From Campylobacter concisus (GTDB lineage Bacteria; Campylobacterota; Campylobacteria; Campylobacterales; Campylobacteraceae), in contig NZ_PIRF01000004.1 in the NCBI RefSeq assembly GCF_003049705.1, positions 62,001-126,000 of the forward strand: a DNA stretch of 64,000 nucleotides, written 5' to 3'. Below the pieces are notes generated by a model, which was not told the origin of the DNA, did not search any database, and saw only the letters and a list, made by a program, of their open reading frames with translations. The translations under genes were made by a program, and so were the position numbers. This document shows positions 39,066-47,043 of the stretch, one piece after another (within the stretch, counting starts at the first letter, position 1; every line of letters starts with the position of its first letter).

Positions 39066-39338
39066 TACGGTCGGCGTGTTTGAGTCGTGCACGGACTATA
39101 TAACAGTAAAATACAGCTTGACAAAAATTAGTTTTTTTAATTTGACTCTATAATATAAATTTCCTTCTCGGTCTTACGTCAGGCTGCAAATTATATTTAT
39201 AATTTTTCAAGATTTAACCTATATACAGCAAGTTATGTGCGATCCAATTCTAGCCTTATACTATTTTTTACTATTCTTTTATTTCTTATACAAATAATAG
39301 ATAATGATAAAATCTTAGTCAAAAAATATCTTAAGATG

Positions 39339-39355
39339 TATGCTAAATTTGCATA
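39339..39355. promoter_or_regulatory. putative operator TATGC-N7-GCATA upstream of fdhD-modE
   Basis: TATGCTAAATTTGCATA, a palindrome with 5-bp arms. Its sequence is identical to the minus-strand reading of the site upstream of the fdhF-like gene (54035-54051). A -10-like TACAAT lies at 39433-39438, so the site would sit about 100 bp before the transcription start. Confidence 0.6.
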
Positions 39356-39492
39356 TATAAATCATCATCAGATACCGATAAAATCGTACTAAAAATAGTT
39401 TAAGTTTTTGCTTGATTTAAGCAAGATTTCACTACAATCAAATCCTAAATTTAGATTTTCAAGCTATCATTTCGCAAAAATTAAGGAAAATC

Positions 39493-40275
39493 ATGCAACC
39501 TATTTTTACGACGCAAATCATCAAATTTAAAGGCGCGCAAAAAAGCGCCGTTGATGATATTTTGGTGCGCGAGATCAAGCTTGAGATCTACATAAACGGC
39601 AAGCGTTTCGGCGCAGTGATGGCCACTCCGACCGATCAGGAGGCGCTAGCGGCGGGCTATCTAATCAGCGAAAATTTGATCGAGAGTCCTGAGGATATCG
39701 AGAGTATCGAGCTCTCAGAGGACGCTTTAAGCGTGCGGGTAAAGGCCAAAATCAACGAAAAGCGCCTCGAGCAGTTTGATGAGGAAAAGGTGATAATCAG
39801 CGGCTGCGGACGCAGCTCGACGGCAAACATCGACCCTGAGGCTATGGCGGCGCGCTCGATAAAGGGCGAGGTTAAATTTCACAAAGACGAAATTTTGCGC
39901 CAGATGGGGCAGTTTTACACGCAGTGCGAGCTCTACGAGATGACTGGCTGCGTGCACACGGCTAAGCTTTTTGTTAGCGGCGAGCAGTTTTATATCGGCG
40001 AGGATATCGCTCAGCACAACACTATAGATAAGGCCGTCGGTAAGGCGGTATTAGCCGGCGCGCAGCTGCAAAATTCGTTTTTGATGGTGAGCGGGAGGCT
40101 CAGCTCCGAGATGGTGGCAAAAGCCGTCATGCACGGCATCCCAGTGCTCGTCTCGCGCACGGCTCCGACTAGCCTTGGCGTCGTGATAGCGCGTAAATTT
40201 AACCTCACGCTGTGCGGCTTTGCGCGCGGCGAAAACATAAATGTATATAGCGGCGCGGAGAGAATCTATGAGTGA
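39493..40275 (+). CDS. fdhD: formate dehydrogenase accessory sulfurtransferase FdhD
   Basis: Delivers sulfur to the molybdenum/tungsten cofactor of formate dehydrogenase. The 260-residue protein has the conserved cysteine in ISGCGRSS (Cys105; the E. coli CxxC is reduced to one Cys) and the C-terminal VSRTAPTSLGVVIARKFNLTLCGFARGENINVY. Codon use is richer in G+C than the flanks. The end overlaps the ModE-like gene by 8 nt. Confidence 0.94.
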   Translation: MQPIFTTQIIKFKGAQKSAVDDILVREIKLEIYINGKRFGAVMATPTDQEALAAGYLISENLIESPEDIESIELSEDALSVRVKAKINEKRLEQFDEEKVIISGCGRSSTANIDPEAMAARSIKGEVKFHKDEILRQMGQFYTQCELYEMTGCVHTAKLFVSGEQFYIGEDIAQHNTIDKAVGKAVLAGAQLQNSFLMVSGRLSSEMVAKAVMHGIPVLVSRTAPTSLGVVIARKFNLTLCGFARGENINVYSGAERIYE

Positions 40276-41035
40276 GCAAATCCGCGAACTGATAACCAAA
40301 CTGCTAAATCCAAAGGGCAGGCTAGACTGCGGTGCGGCGTTTAGGATCGCCGCAAAACTAGGCGTAGAGGTCGGTCTGGTTAGCGACGAGGCCGAAAAAA
40401 TGGGCGTAAAGATCGACAACTGCGAGCTAGGGCAGTTTGGCGGGCTGGAAAACGGACGGGGCAAATACACCGTGATGACGCAGCTAAAGCAGATGACCGA
40501 CGAAAAAGACAGAATCCTGTGCAAAGACGCTAGAAACGCGGCTGCGGGCGTGGGGCTAAAGACGATCCGATCAACGTTAAGAGACTATAAAATCGACGTA
40601 AAATACTGCCAGTTGGGGTGTTTTAAGGAGAAGAAAGGAAAAAAGATGAGAGTAAAAACCAAAACCTGGATAGAAAACGACGAGGGCGAGCTGATCTTCG
40701 GTAAGGGCAAAACCGAAGTCCTAGACGTCATCGCCGAGGTCGGCTCGATCTCAAAGGCCGCCGAAATCCTAGGCATGAACTATAAAAAATGCTGGAATCA
40801 TCTGCAAATTTTGCAAAAAAATCTAAAAGAGGAGCTTTTTACGACTAGGCAAGGCGGCGGCGAAAACGCCGGCACGACGCTAAACGAGCGCGCGCATGAG
40901 CTCATAAACGCCTATAGGCAGCTACAAAACGATATCGAGGACTTTGCGGATAAGCGCTTTAAGGAGCTATTTTTGAAAAAAGACGGCGAGAAAAAGGACT
41001 CGACCAAAGACGACGCAAAAGATAAAAAGAAATAA
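40268..41035 (+). CDS. modE: ModE-like transcriptional regulator with a duplicated cysteine-containing N-terminal domain
   Basis: From ATG 40268 (overlapping fdhD) it has 255 residues. The C-terminal half (127-235) is the ModE winged-helix domain: MRVKTKTWIEND...GKGKTEVLDVIAEVGSISKAAEILGMNYKKCWNHL. The molybdate-binding Mop domains of E. coli ModE are absent, as reported for the C. jejuni ModE-like protein. The N-terminal half has two similar units, each with a cysteine near its start and an NCELGQF or YCQLGCF end (Cys21/52 and Cys85/114/118). A good ribosome site stands before Met127, so a short form with only the DNA-binding domain may also be made. Likely regulator of the Mo/W and formate genes. 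Confidence 0.85.
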   Translation: MSEQIRELITKLLNPKGRLDCGAAFRIAAKLGVEVGLVSDEAEKMGVKIDNCELGQFGGLENGRGKYTVMTQLKQMTDEKDRILCKDARNAAAGVGLKTIRSTLRDYKIDVKYCQLGCFKEKKGKKMRVKTKTWIENDEGELIFGKGKTEVLDVIAEVGSISKAAEILGMNYKKCWNHLQILQKNLKEELFTTRQGGGENAGTTLNERAHELINAYRQLQNDIEDFADKRFKELFLKKDGEKKDSTKDDAKDKKK

Positions 41036-41062
41036 AACCACATCAAATTTAAGGGAGAAAAA

Positions 41063-41251
41063 ATGTACGTAAAACTAAACGATAGGGTCTATCTAAACAA
41101 AGACAAGATCACTAGAATAAAGGTAGATAGCGTCCAAGACGGTATCAGGATTCGCTTCTACGAGGGGCAAAATCAGGTCGCTAAAAGCGGACGCTTCGAG
41201 AGCGAAGCAAAAGCTATCGAGTGGCTAGAGAAAAATTTTATAAACAAATAA
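41063..41251 (+). CDS. small hypothetical protein
   Basis: A 62-residue protein (MYVKLNDRVYLNKDKITR...EWLEKNFINK) with a beta-rich start and a helical end, no cysteines and no signal. A strong AAGGGAGAAAA ribosome site precedes the ATG, and codon use matches the neighbours, so it looks expressed with fdhD-modE. I do not recognise a family. Confidence 0.65.
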   Translation: MYVKLNDRVYLNKDKITRIKVDSVQDGIRIRFYEGQNQVAKSGRFESEAKAIEWLEKNFINK

Positions 41252-41260
41252 TAAAATGGT

Positions 41261-41281
41261 CGTGAGCCTCTGTGGCTCGCG
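41261..41281 (+). terminator. hairpin after the fdhD-modE-orf62 operon
   Basis: CGTGAGCC / GGCTCGCG (8 bp with one G-T) around TCTGT, 9 nt after the stop of the 62-residue gene. A second hairpin TAAATTTgCCGC-TTT-GCGGttAAATTTA follows at 41301-41328. Confidence 0.6.
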
Positions 41282-41401
41282 ATTCTCTGCTTTATTAAGT
41301 TAAATTTGCCGCTTTGCGGTTAAATTTAGCTTGCTCAAATTTAATCTCCAAATTTACTAAATCATTTCCACCGCAAAAGCCCTAAATTCGTGAAAATTTA
41401 C

Positions 41402-41407
41402 TATAAT
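41402..41407 (+). promoter_or_regulatory. -10 box of the aminotransferase promoter
   Basis: TATAAT, 26 nt before the ATG at 41434, with A/T-rich sequence upstream. Confidence 0.55.
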
Positions 41408-41433
41408 TACCGCATCAAATTTAAAGAGTAAAA

Positions 41434-42759
41434 ATGCTAAATTTAGACGAAATACGAAAAAATATCATACTAAAACATGGCGTGCACTATTTTGATTATA
41501 CCGCTTCGGGGCTTGCTTATGAGCCCGTAGAGCGCGAGATAGCAGACATCCTCAAAACCTACGCCAACACCCACTCCGACAGTAGCTCAAGCGCCATCAT
41601 CACGCAGCGACGCTACGAGGGCGCGAGAGAGAGCCTAAAAAAGCTACTTGGGCTTGACGAGCGGTTTTATCTCATCGCCTGTGGGCAGGGTGCGACGGCA
41701 GCGATCAAGAAATTTCAGGAGCTGCTTGGCATCTACCTGCCGCCTGCAACCAGAAGCGCGATCGGCGAGGCAAATTTACGCGCCGCGCAGCCTCCGCTCG
41801 TGCTCGTTTCGCCGTACGAACACCACTCAAACGAGCTTAGCTTTCGCGAGGGGCTTTGCGACTACATGCGCGTGCCGCTTAGTGAATCAGGCGAGATCGA
41901 TCTGCTAGCGCTTGAGCGCATCCTGAAGCTAAATACCGGACGCCGCATTATTGGCTCGTTTAGCGCCGCCTCGAACGTCACGGGCGTCGTCAGCGATTAT
42001 AAAAAGATCAGCGAGCTAATCAGAGCTGCGGGCGGTATCGTGGCCTTTGACTGCGCGGCGCTGAGCTCGCATGCAAATTTAGACTGCGATCATTTCGACG
42101 CGATTTTCCTCTCGCCGCATAAGTTGCTCGGAGGGCCTGCAAGCTGCGGGCTTTTGGCGATCAAAAAAGAGCTGCTTAACAGCGATGTGCCGACATTTGC
42201 CGCGGGCGGGACGGTCGCCTACGCCAGCCGCGAAGGGCACGTGTTTTTGAAAAATCCCGAGCAGCTAGAGGAGGGCGGTACGCCGCCTATTATCGGGCTT
42301 ATGCGGGCAAATTTGGCTTATGCGCTGCGAAACGAGGTGGGCTTCGAGCAAATAAAAAGCATAGAGGACGAGCTCGCACGGCTTTTTGAGCGCGAGCTAG
42401 CAGGCATTGACGAGGTCATAAGCTACGCTCCAAAGGGCGCGCCGCGACTGCCGATAATTTCGTTTAACGTGCGCGGCGTCTCGGCGTATGATTTCGCCGC
42501 GAGCCTTAGCAATGACTTCGGTATCCAGACGCGCGCGGGCGTGATGTGCGCGGGGCCGTACGCTCACGATCTGCTGGGTATCAAGGAGGGGCGTATGCCG
42601 GAAAGCAAGCCCGGCTTTGTGCGCGTGAGCCTGCACTACACGCACACCGAGCAGGACGTGCTATATCTCACGGGCGCGATAAAATCCTGCATCAAAAAGC
42701 ACCGTGACCTTTGGGGCGAGGAAAAGGCGATGTATGAGATGTTCAGCGGGAAGATTTAG
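41434..42759 (+). CDS. class V aminotransferase / cysteine desulfurase-like protein
   Basis: A 441-residue PLP enzyme of the NifS/CsdA fold. The PLP lysine is Lys230 in FLSPHKLLGGPASCG; Asp206 (AFDCAALSSH) would bind the pyridine nitrogen, and EHHSN (130-133) carries the stacking His. The conserved Arg of the substrate site may be in the SLHYTHTEQDV region near the end. Its place within a selenoprotein formate dehydrogenase locus invites a role in sulfur or selenium supply, but many such enzymes have other substrates. Codons are G+C-rich like fdhD. Confidence 0.8.
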   Translation: MLNLDEIRKNIILKHGVHYFDYTASGLAYEPVEREIADILKTYANTHSDSSSSAIITQRRYEGARESLKKLLGLDERFYLIACGQGATAAIKKFQELLGIYLPPATRSAIGEANLRAAQPPLVLVSPYEHHSNELSFREGLCDYMRVPLSESGEIDLLALERILKLNTGRRIIGSFSAASNVTGVVSDYKKISELIRAAGGIVAFDCAALSSHANLDCDHFDAIFLSPHKLLGGPASCGLLAIKKELLNSDVPTFAAGGTVAYASREGHVFLKNPEQLEEGGTPPIIGLMRANLAYALRNEVGFEQIKSIEDELARLFERELAGIDEVISYAPKGAPRLPIISFNVRGVSAYDFAASLSNDFGIQTRAGVMCAGPYAHDLLGIKEGRMPESKPGFVRVSLHYTHTEQDVLYLTGAIKSCIKKHRDLWGEEKAMYEMFSGKI

Positions 42760-42815
42760 CCTTATGATAGTGGTTAATTAGAAGCAAAATAAATAAATTT
42801 AAAGAGGCGCAACTA

Positions 42816-43061
42816 ATGAAAATTCAAATAATATCTTACTCCACAATATTTAAAATAAATGATCCGCATATATCTCAGACCATTAGTACTTTTGATCGTC
42901 CGAGAAGCTTTGATGAGTTTGATCTAAATATTATAGATTTAAATAGTCCCAAATTGTGGAGTTTCAGTCTTGAAGACCAAAAATGCAACAGGGCCATATA
43001 TTGTATTAAAACATTAAAAGAAATTATGGAGAACTCTAAAAAAGCATGTCTATCATATTAA
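42816..43061 (+). pseudogene. N-terminal part of a frameshifted PD-(D/E)xK nuclease-like protein
   Basis: An 81-codon frame (starts MKIQIISYSTIFKIND) that stops 15 nt into the next frame. The residues FDLNIIDLNSPKLWSF and the helix before ENSKK read like the start of a Rossmann-like fold, and the expected next strand (SIILMPTNT) is found in the overlapping frame. One extra A in the A6 run at 43038-43043 would join both into a protein of about 400 residues. The AT content is far above that of neighbouring genes. It could also be a true small gene coupled to the next. Confidence 0.55.
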
Positions 43062-44017
43062 TGCCTACGAACACAAAAGTATCATTGCTTCGTTCTGGAG
43101 GCTTAACTACTCAAACTATTTTAATTAAAGATATTATCAATCAAATTAATTATGGATTGCGTGAATTAACTTTGTCTGACGTGCGGCTAAGATATGAAAT
43201 AAGTACAACAACCATAGACGAACAGGATTTTTATTCGGATTTTGTATTTGACGATGCAGATTACGAAACTATCAAGCGGTCTAATGGTGGTAAAAGCACA
43301 ATAATAAAACATAATGAAAGACTATATTCTACTACCCTTCTCATAAAAAATACAGCCAACGATTTAGGAATTTTAATATCATTTATTCTTTCTAGATTTA
43401 AAAAATCCGATGTTCCTGATTGGTTTAACAGTTTGGAATACTTTGATGATGCTGCGTTAAAAAATAAGCGTAGTGAATTATTGGATATGTATCGGCAAAT
43501 TAAAAATATAGACGGGCAAATTTATAAAAATAATAGATTTAAATCAATCCTATATTCAAATGGAGATGAGTTGATTGGTGTGGTAAAGGAAATTTTAGTA
43601 GATATTTTTAAGTTGCAAGATGATTATTTTATAGATGTAAAAAAAGAAGATTTTAGATTCGAATGTGGAAATATGAACTTTATAGTAGAAATAAAAGGGA
43701 TAAACACAAACGTTAAAAATAGCAATATAGCACAATGCAAGAAACATGTAACTGATTTTTTAATAGCCGAAGATAATACTATGTCTCCTGATAACGTAAA
43801 GGGACTACTGATAATTAATCCTCAACGCGACATAGATCCTAGCAAAAGAGAGCCGATACATGCCAATCAAATAAGTTATGCAAAAAGTGAAGGTATATTA
43901 ATAATAACGACTTTAGAATTACTAAAATTATATCAAGCATATACTAAAGACGAGGTGGTTAGTAATAAGTGTTTTGAAATATTTAAAAATAACGTCGGTG
44001 AGTTTAAATTTGAATAA
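43046..44017 (+). CDS. PD-(D/E)xK nuclease-fold protein (C-terminal part of split gene)
   Basis: A 323-residue protein. Its C-terminal third shows a restriction-endonuclease-like pattern: helix GDELIGVVKEILVDIFKL (173-190), then EDFRFE (201-206), VEIKG (214-218; Glu215 and Lys217 as catalytic candidates), NSNIAQ (225-230) and a closing strand and helix GILIITTLELLKLY. This pattern is seen in type II/IV-like restriction and other defence nucleases. It is AT-rich and flanked by G+C-rich metabolic genes, so it was inserted or has another origin. Start ATG 43046 is weakly supported; a frameshift from the preceding frame is likely. Confidence 0.65.
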   Translation: MSIILMPTNTKVSLLRSGGLTTQTILIKDIINQINYGLRELTLSDVRLRYEISTTTIDEQDFYSDFVFDDADYETIKRSNGGKSTIIKHNERLYSTTLLIKNTANDLGILISFILSRFKKSDVPDWFNSLEYFDDAALKNKRSELLDMYRQIKNIDGQIYKNNRFKSILYSNGDELIGVVKEILVDIFKLQDDYFIDVKKEDFRFECGNMNFIVEIKGINTNVKNSNIAQCKKHVTDFLIAEDNTMSPDNVKGLLIINPQRDIDPSKREPIHANQISYAKSEGILIITTLELLKLYQAYTKDEVVSNKCFEIFKNNVGEFKFE

Positions 44018-44041
44018 GAGGTAAAATAGATTTTGATTTAT

Positions 44042-44064
44042 AAAAAAGGGCGCAAAGCGCGCCC
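44042..44064 (-). terminator. rho-independent terminator of tupA
   Basis: On the minus strand GGGCGC-loop-GCGCCC (44064 to 44048) is followed by six T, 47 nt after the tupA stop. It also lies just past the end of the convergent nuclease-like gene. Confidence 0.85.
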
Positions 44065-44110
44065 AAATTTGCGCGAGTAGAGTCAAATTTGACCTAAACA
44101 CGCGTAAAAA

Positions 44111-44929
44111 TTAGTTTTTGCGACTGTTTGCGTCAGGCGTGAAAAGCGGCTTATCTAGCAGCTTAAAGTCGCCGATAAATTTCTGACCCTCTTCGCTCGT
44201 CGCCCACTCTATAAATTTATTTGCGTTTTCGATGTCGGCCTTAGCGCAGTGCTTCGGATTTACCGCGATTAGCGAGTAGAAGTTCTTTAGGTCGTTGTCG
44301 CCCTCGTTGATGATGACCATCTCAGGCGCGCCTTTTTTGGTGTCCTCGTACTTGATGTAGGTGCCGCGGTCGGTGAACGTCACGCCCTTTTGCTCGGCTG
44401 CAGCGTTGATGGTAGCTAGCATGCCTTGGCCGGTTTGCATATACCAGCCGTCTTTTTCAGGCACTTCGCCGATGATTTTTTTCCAGATACCTTTTTCTTT
44501 GTTGTCAGTGCCTGATTTATCGCCGCGAGAGAAAAATTTGATATTCTCTTTTTTGATCAGCTCAAAGCTCTCTTTTATGTCTTTGCCTTTAAATTTATCG
44601 GCGATAGATTTATCGGCGATAACGACGAAATCATTGTACATTACGGCTTTTCTCTCGACGCCAAAGCCTTTTTCTACGAATTCTTTCTCAACTTTTGGCG
44701 AATGCACGAAAAGTATGTCTGCATCGCAGTTTTCGCCGAGTTTCAAGGCCGCTCCGGTGCCTACCGCCGTCCATTTGATATCGACGCCGGTTTTTGCCTT
44801 ATACGCAGGGTAGATCGCGTCTAGTAGCCCCGTGTTATCGGTGCTGGTGGTGGTAGCCATGATGAGTTCGCTATCGCCCGCAAACGCCAAAACGCTCGCG
44901 ATTAGCGAGCCTAATATTACTTTTTTCAT
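44111..44929 (-). CDS. tupA: tungstate ABC transporter substrate-binding protein
   Basis: Periplasmic binding protein of 272 residues with a signal peptide (MKKVILGSLIASVLAFAGDS). The ligand loop MATTTSTDNTGLLD (about 25-38) is the TupA hallmark TTTS, which sets it apart from ModA. It also has GTGAALKLGENCDADILFVHSP and FSRGDKSGTDNKEKG. Divergent from tupB, with the -10 box embedded in a palindrome that matches the fdh operator. Tungsten may serve the nearby formate dehydrogenases. Confidence 0.93.
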   Translation of the reverse strand: MKKVILGSLIASVLAFAGDSELIMATTTSTDNTGLLDAIYPAYKAKTGVDIKWTAVGTGAALKLGENCDADILFVHSPKVEKEFVEKGFGVERKAVMYNDFVVIADKSIADKFKGKDIKESFELIKKENIKFFSRGDKSGTDNKEKGIWKKIIGEVPEKDGWYMQTGQGMLATINAAAEQKGVTFTDRGTYIKYEDTKKGAPEMVIINEGDNDLKNFYSLIAVNPKHCAKADIENANKFIEWATSEEGQKFIGDFKLLDKPLFTPDANSRKN

Positions 44930-44948
44930 TTTTCTCCTTTTTTAAAAG

Positions 44949-44965
44949 TATGCTATTATAGCACA
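44949..44965. promoter_or_regulatory. putative operator covering the tupA -10 box (TATGC-N7-GCACA)
   Basis: TATGCTATTATAGCACA differs from the TATGC-N7-GCATA site by one base in the right arm and holds an inner palindrome TGCTA-TTA-TAGCA. On the minus strand TATAAT (44960-44955) is the likely -10 of tupA, 26 nt before its ATG, so a bound regulator would block it. The same TATTAT could serve tupB on the plus strand. Confidence 0.65.
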
Positions 44966-45001
44966 TTAAATTAACCTTAGAAATATGCGGAGAAAGAATA
45001 T

Positions 45002-45694
45002 TTGGATTTTTTATTAAACGGATTTTTGGAGGCTTTTAGGCTGCTTTTTAGCGGCGACGAGGAGACGTATTCGGCGATCAGGGCGACGCTTTACACTTCG
45101 AGCGTCTCGATATTTTTTGCGATTTTAGTCGGCTTTCCGCTTGGATTTACGCTGGGATTTTACGATTTTCGCGGACGGCGAGTATTACGATTGCTTAGCG
45201 ATACGGCGCTTGCGATGCCGACAGTTGCGATCGGGCTTATTTTATACGCGTTTATCACGCGAAACGGCCCGTTTGGCGAGTTTGGACTGCTTTTTACGCT
45301 AAAGGCCGTGATGCTCGGCCAGTTCGTGCTGGCTCTGCCTATCATCGTCTCGCTAAGCGCTAGCGTCGTGGAAAATATGGACAAAAAGCACTATCTAACC
45401 ATCCTAAATTTACGTCTGAGCGCACCTAGGCTCGTTGGCTGCGTGCTGTACGAGCTGAGGTATGCTCTGATGGTGGTCGTAGCGACGGCGTACGGGCGTA
45501 TCGTGGCCGAGGTCGGCGTGGCGATGATGATCGGCGGAAATATCAAATACTTCACTCGCACGATTACTACTGCAGTGTCGCTGGAGACGAACAAGGGCGA
45601 GTTTGCGATGGGTATCGCGCTTGCGTTGGTACTTATCTTTATCGCATTTGCCGTAAATTTGACGATACACATGCTAAAAAGGCTGGATAAATGA
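45002..45694 (+). CDS. tupB: tungstate ABC transporter permease
   Basis: A 230-residue inner-membrane permease with about five helices and the EAA-type coupling loop (VVEN...LTILNLRLSAPRLVGCVLYELRYALM). It starts at TTG 45002, preceded by GGAGAAAG at a good distance; no ATG fits the family N-terminus. Helices such as ATLYTSSVSIFFAILVGFPLG are typical for TupB/ModB. The gene lies divergent from tupA. Confidence 0.9.
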   Translation: MDFLLNGFLEAFRLLFSGDEETYSAIRATLYTSSVSIFFAILVGFPLGFTLGFYDFRGRRVLRLLSDTALAMPTVAIGLILYAFITRNGPFGEFGLLFTLKAVMLGQFVLALPIIVSLSASVVENMDKKHYLTILNLRLSAPRLVGCVLYELRYALMVVVATAYGRIVAEVGVAMMIGGNIKYFTRTITTAVSLETNKGEFAMGIALALVLIFIAFAVNLTIHMLKRLDK

Positions 45695-45787
45695 AATTTG
45701 ATAAATTTAGAAAATTTACGCTCGCAAAAAGCGGGCTAGGCGCGTCAAATTTGAGCTTTTTTGTAAATTTAACGAGAAAGGCGCGCA

Positions 45788-46741
45788 GTGATAAACGTTA
45801 GAAATTTACGCCTAAACTACGGTACGAGCGAGATTTTAAACATCCCGCGCCTTGATATCGACGTTAGCAAAATCACCGCGCTAACTGGCGGCAACGGCAG
45901 CGGCAAAAGCACGCTGATGCGAGTGATGTCGTTTTTGCAAAAGCCCACTAGCGGCGAAGTGCGGCTGTGGGGGAGCAGCGCGCCGAGTCTAAATTTACTG
46001 CGCGAAGTTAGCGTTTTGTTGCCCGAACCCGCGCTTTTAAAACGCTCCGTGAGGGAAAATTTTAGAGCCGTTTTAAAAAGCCGCGGAGTGCTAGCTGAAT
46101 TTGAGCAAAGGGCGAGCGAGGCGTTAAATTTGGTCGGGCTTGACGAGAGCTTTTTAAGCAAGCGCCACTTTGAGCTTAGCTCGGGACAGACGCAGCGCAT
46201 TAGCTTTGCGTTAAATTTGGCGCTTAGATCGCGTCTATATCTACTCGACGAGCCGACAAATAGCGTGGACGTGGGCACTTCAAAACTTTTTGGCAAGGCG
46301 GTGCTTTACATGCGGCAAAGATACGGCTGCGGCTTTGTGATCGCTAGCCACGACGACAAATGGCTAAGCGCGGTCGCCGAAGAAAACGTCTTTTTGCACA
46401 AGGGCCGCGTGTGCGAATTTGAATACAAAAATGTATTTGACTCGCGGGACGGGGTTTTAAAATTTGACGAAAATGCGAGCGTAAATTTGCCGCAAAATTT
46501 ACGTAACGCCGTAAAGATCGCCGTAAATCCAAGCAAAATAACGCTAAGCAAAACGCCGATAGATGGGTATTTGGGCGGCATCTTGCACTCGGTTTCGCTC
46601 TATCTTGGCAAAGAGCTTTTGGTGAAAATCAAAGTCGGCGACTTTTTGATTAAAACGCTGGCGGCGAATTCGCAAAATTTTAGAGTCGGCGAAAATATTT
46701 ATTTTAAATTTGACGAGGAAGCGTTTTTGGGGCTTGAGTGA
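45788..46741 (+). CDS. tupC: tungstate ABC transporter ATP-binding protein
   Basis: A 317-residue ABC ATPase: Walker A GGNGSGKST (about 35-43), signature LSSGQTQRIS, Walker B YLLDEPT, and the switch His in ASHDDKWL. The C-terminal 90 residues (VNLPQNLRNAVKIAVNPSKI...) resemble a TOBE/Mop-like oxyanion sensor domain. Start GTG 45788. A gap of 93 bases separates it from tupB; a 36-codon frame there is not convincing. Confidence 0.9.
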   Translation: MINVRNLRLNYGTSEILNIPRLDIDVSKITALTGGNGSGKSTLMRVMSFLQKPTSGEVRLWGSSAPSLNLLREVSVLLPEPALLKRSVRENFRAVLKSRGVLAEFEQRASEALNLVGLDESFLSKRHFELSSGQTQRISFALNLALRSRLYLLDEPTNSVDVGTSKLFGKAVLYMRQRYGCGFVIASHDDKWLSAVAEENVFLHKGRVCEFEYKNVFDSRDGVLKFDENASVNLPQNLRNAVKIAVNPSKITLSKTPIDGYLGGILHSVSLYLGKELLVKIKVGDFLIKTLAANSQNFRVGENIYFKFDEEAFLGLE

Positions 46742-47043
46742 GCCCTGAAATTTTGCAAATTTCGCTTCAAATTTTAAATTTAGACTCGTTTAACGCCCGT
46801 TAAAAGAGCCTAGTTAAAAGTAAACATCAAAATGAAGCGTAAATGCAATATATATGCTGAAATTTCATATTTATTTTACCTCCTAAAATTCGCCGTAAGC
46901 AATATGCAACTAAGGCATATTTAAGCATATATTAATTTTTTTGATTTATTTTTTTTTAAGTATAAGAAATAAGCCAAAAAGTAGTATAGTTTCACAATCG
47001 AGAAAAATCTCAAAAAATAGACAAAAATGATATAAGGAAGGCG
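46742..47043. other. 302-bp promoter region of the fdh operon
   Basis: No gene. It holds the operator palindrome at 46901-46921, a weaker copy 50 bp upstream (TATGC-N7-TCATA, 46853-46869), an extra half site GCATAT at 46925-46930 and a -10-like TATAGT at 46985-46990. The sequence is very AT-rich next to G+C-rich genes, as expected for a regulated promoter. Confidence 0.6.
46903..46919. promoter_or_regulatory. putative operator TATGC-N7-GCATA of the fdhAB operon
   Basis: TATGCAACTAAGGCATA within a 7-bp-arm palindrome AATATGC-N7-GCATATT. It lies about 75 bp before the -10-like TATAGT, a position that suits an activator. Confidence 0.6.

Larger units (their letters stand above)
38617..39492. 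other. 876-bp AT-rich spacer between hsdR remnant and fdhD
   Basis: No convincing gene. It contains a short palindrome AGCAAACTCA-AA-TGAGTTTGCT (38887-38908), a 17-bp terminator-like hairpin (39025-39065), a -10-like TATAAT at 39149-39154, and near the right end the TATGC-N7-GCATA operator of fdhD. A 72-codon minus-strand frame (38874-39092) overlaps both hairpins and looks spurious. Missing hsdS/hsdM or hsdR 5' sequences may once have been here. Confidence 0.6.

Noticed and set aside
38874..39092. 72-codon frame on the minus strand (MHDSNTPTVYKKP...)
   Set aside because: It spans the 17-bp hairpin and the short palindrome, has no good ribosome site and no recognisable family. It might be a repeat-borne frame, but I would not call a gene.
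45691..45801. 36-codon frame between tupB and tupC
   Set aside because: It overlaps the tupB stop and the tupC start, has no family match and looks like chance in an AAATTT-rich spacer.
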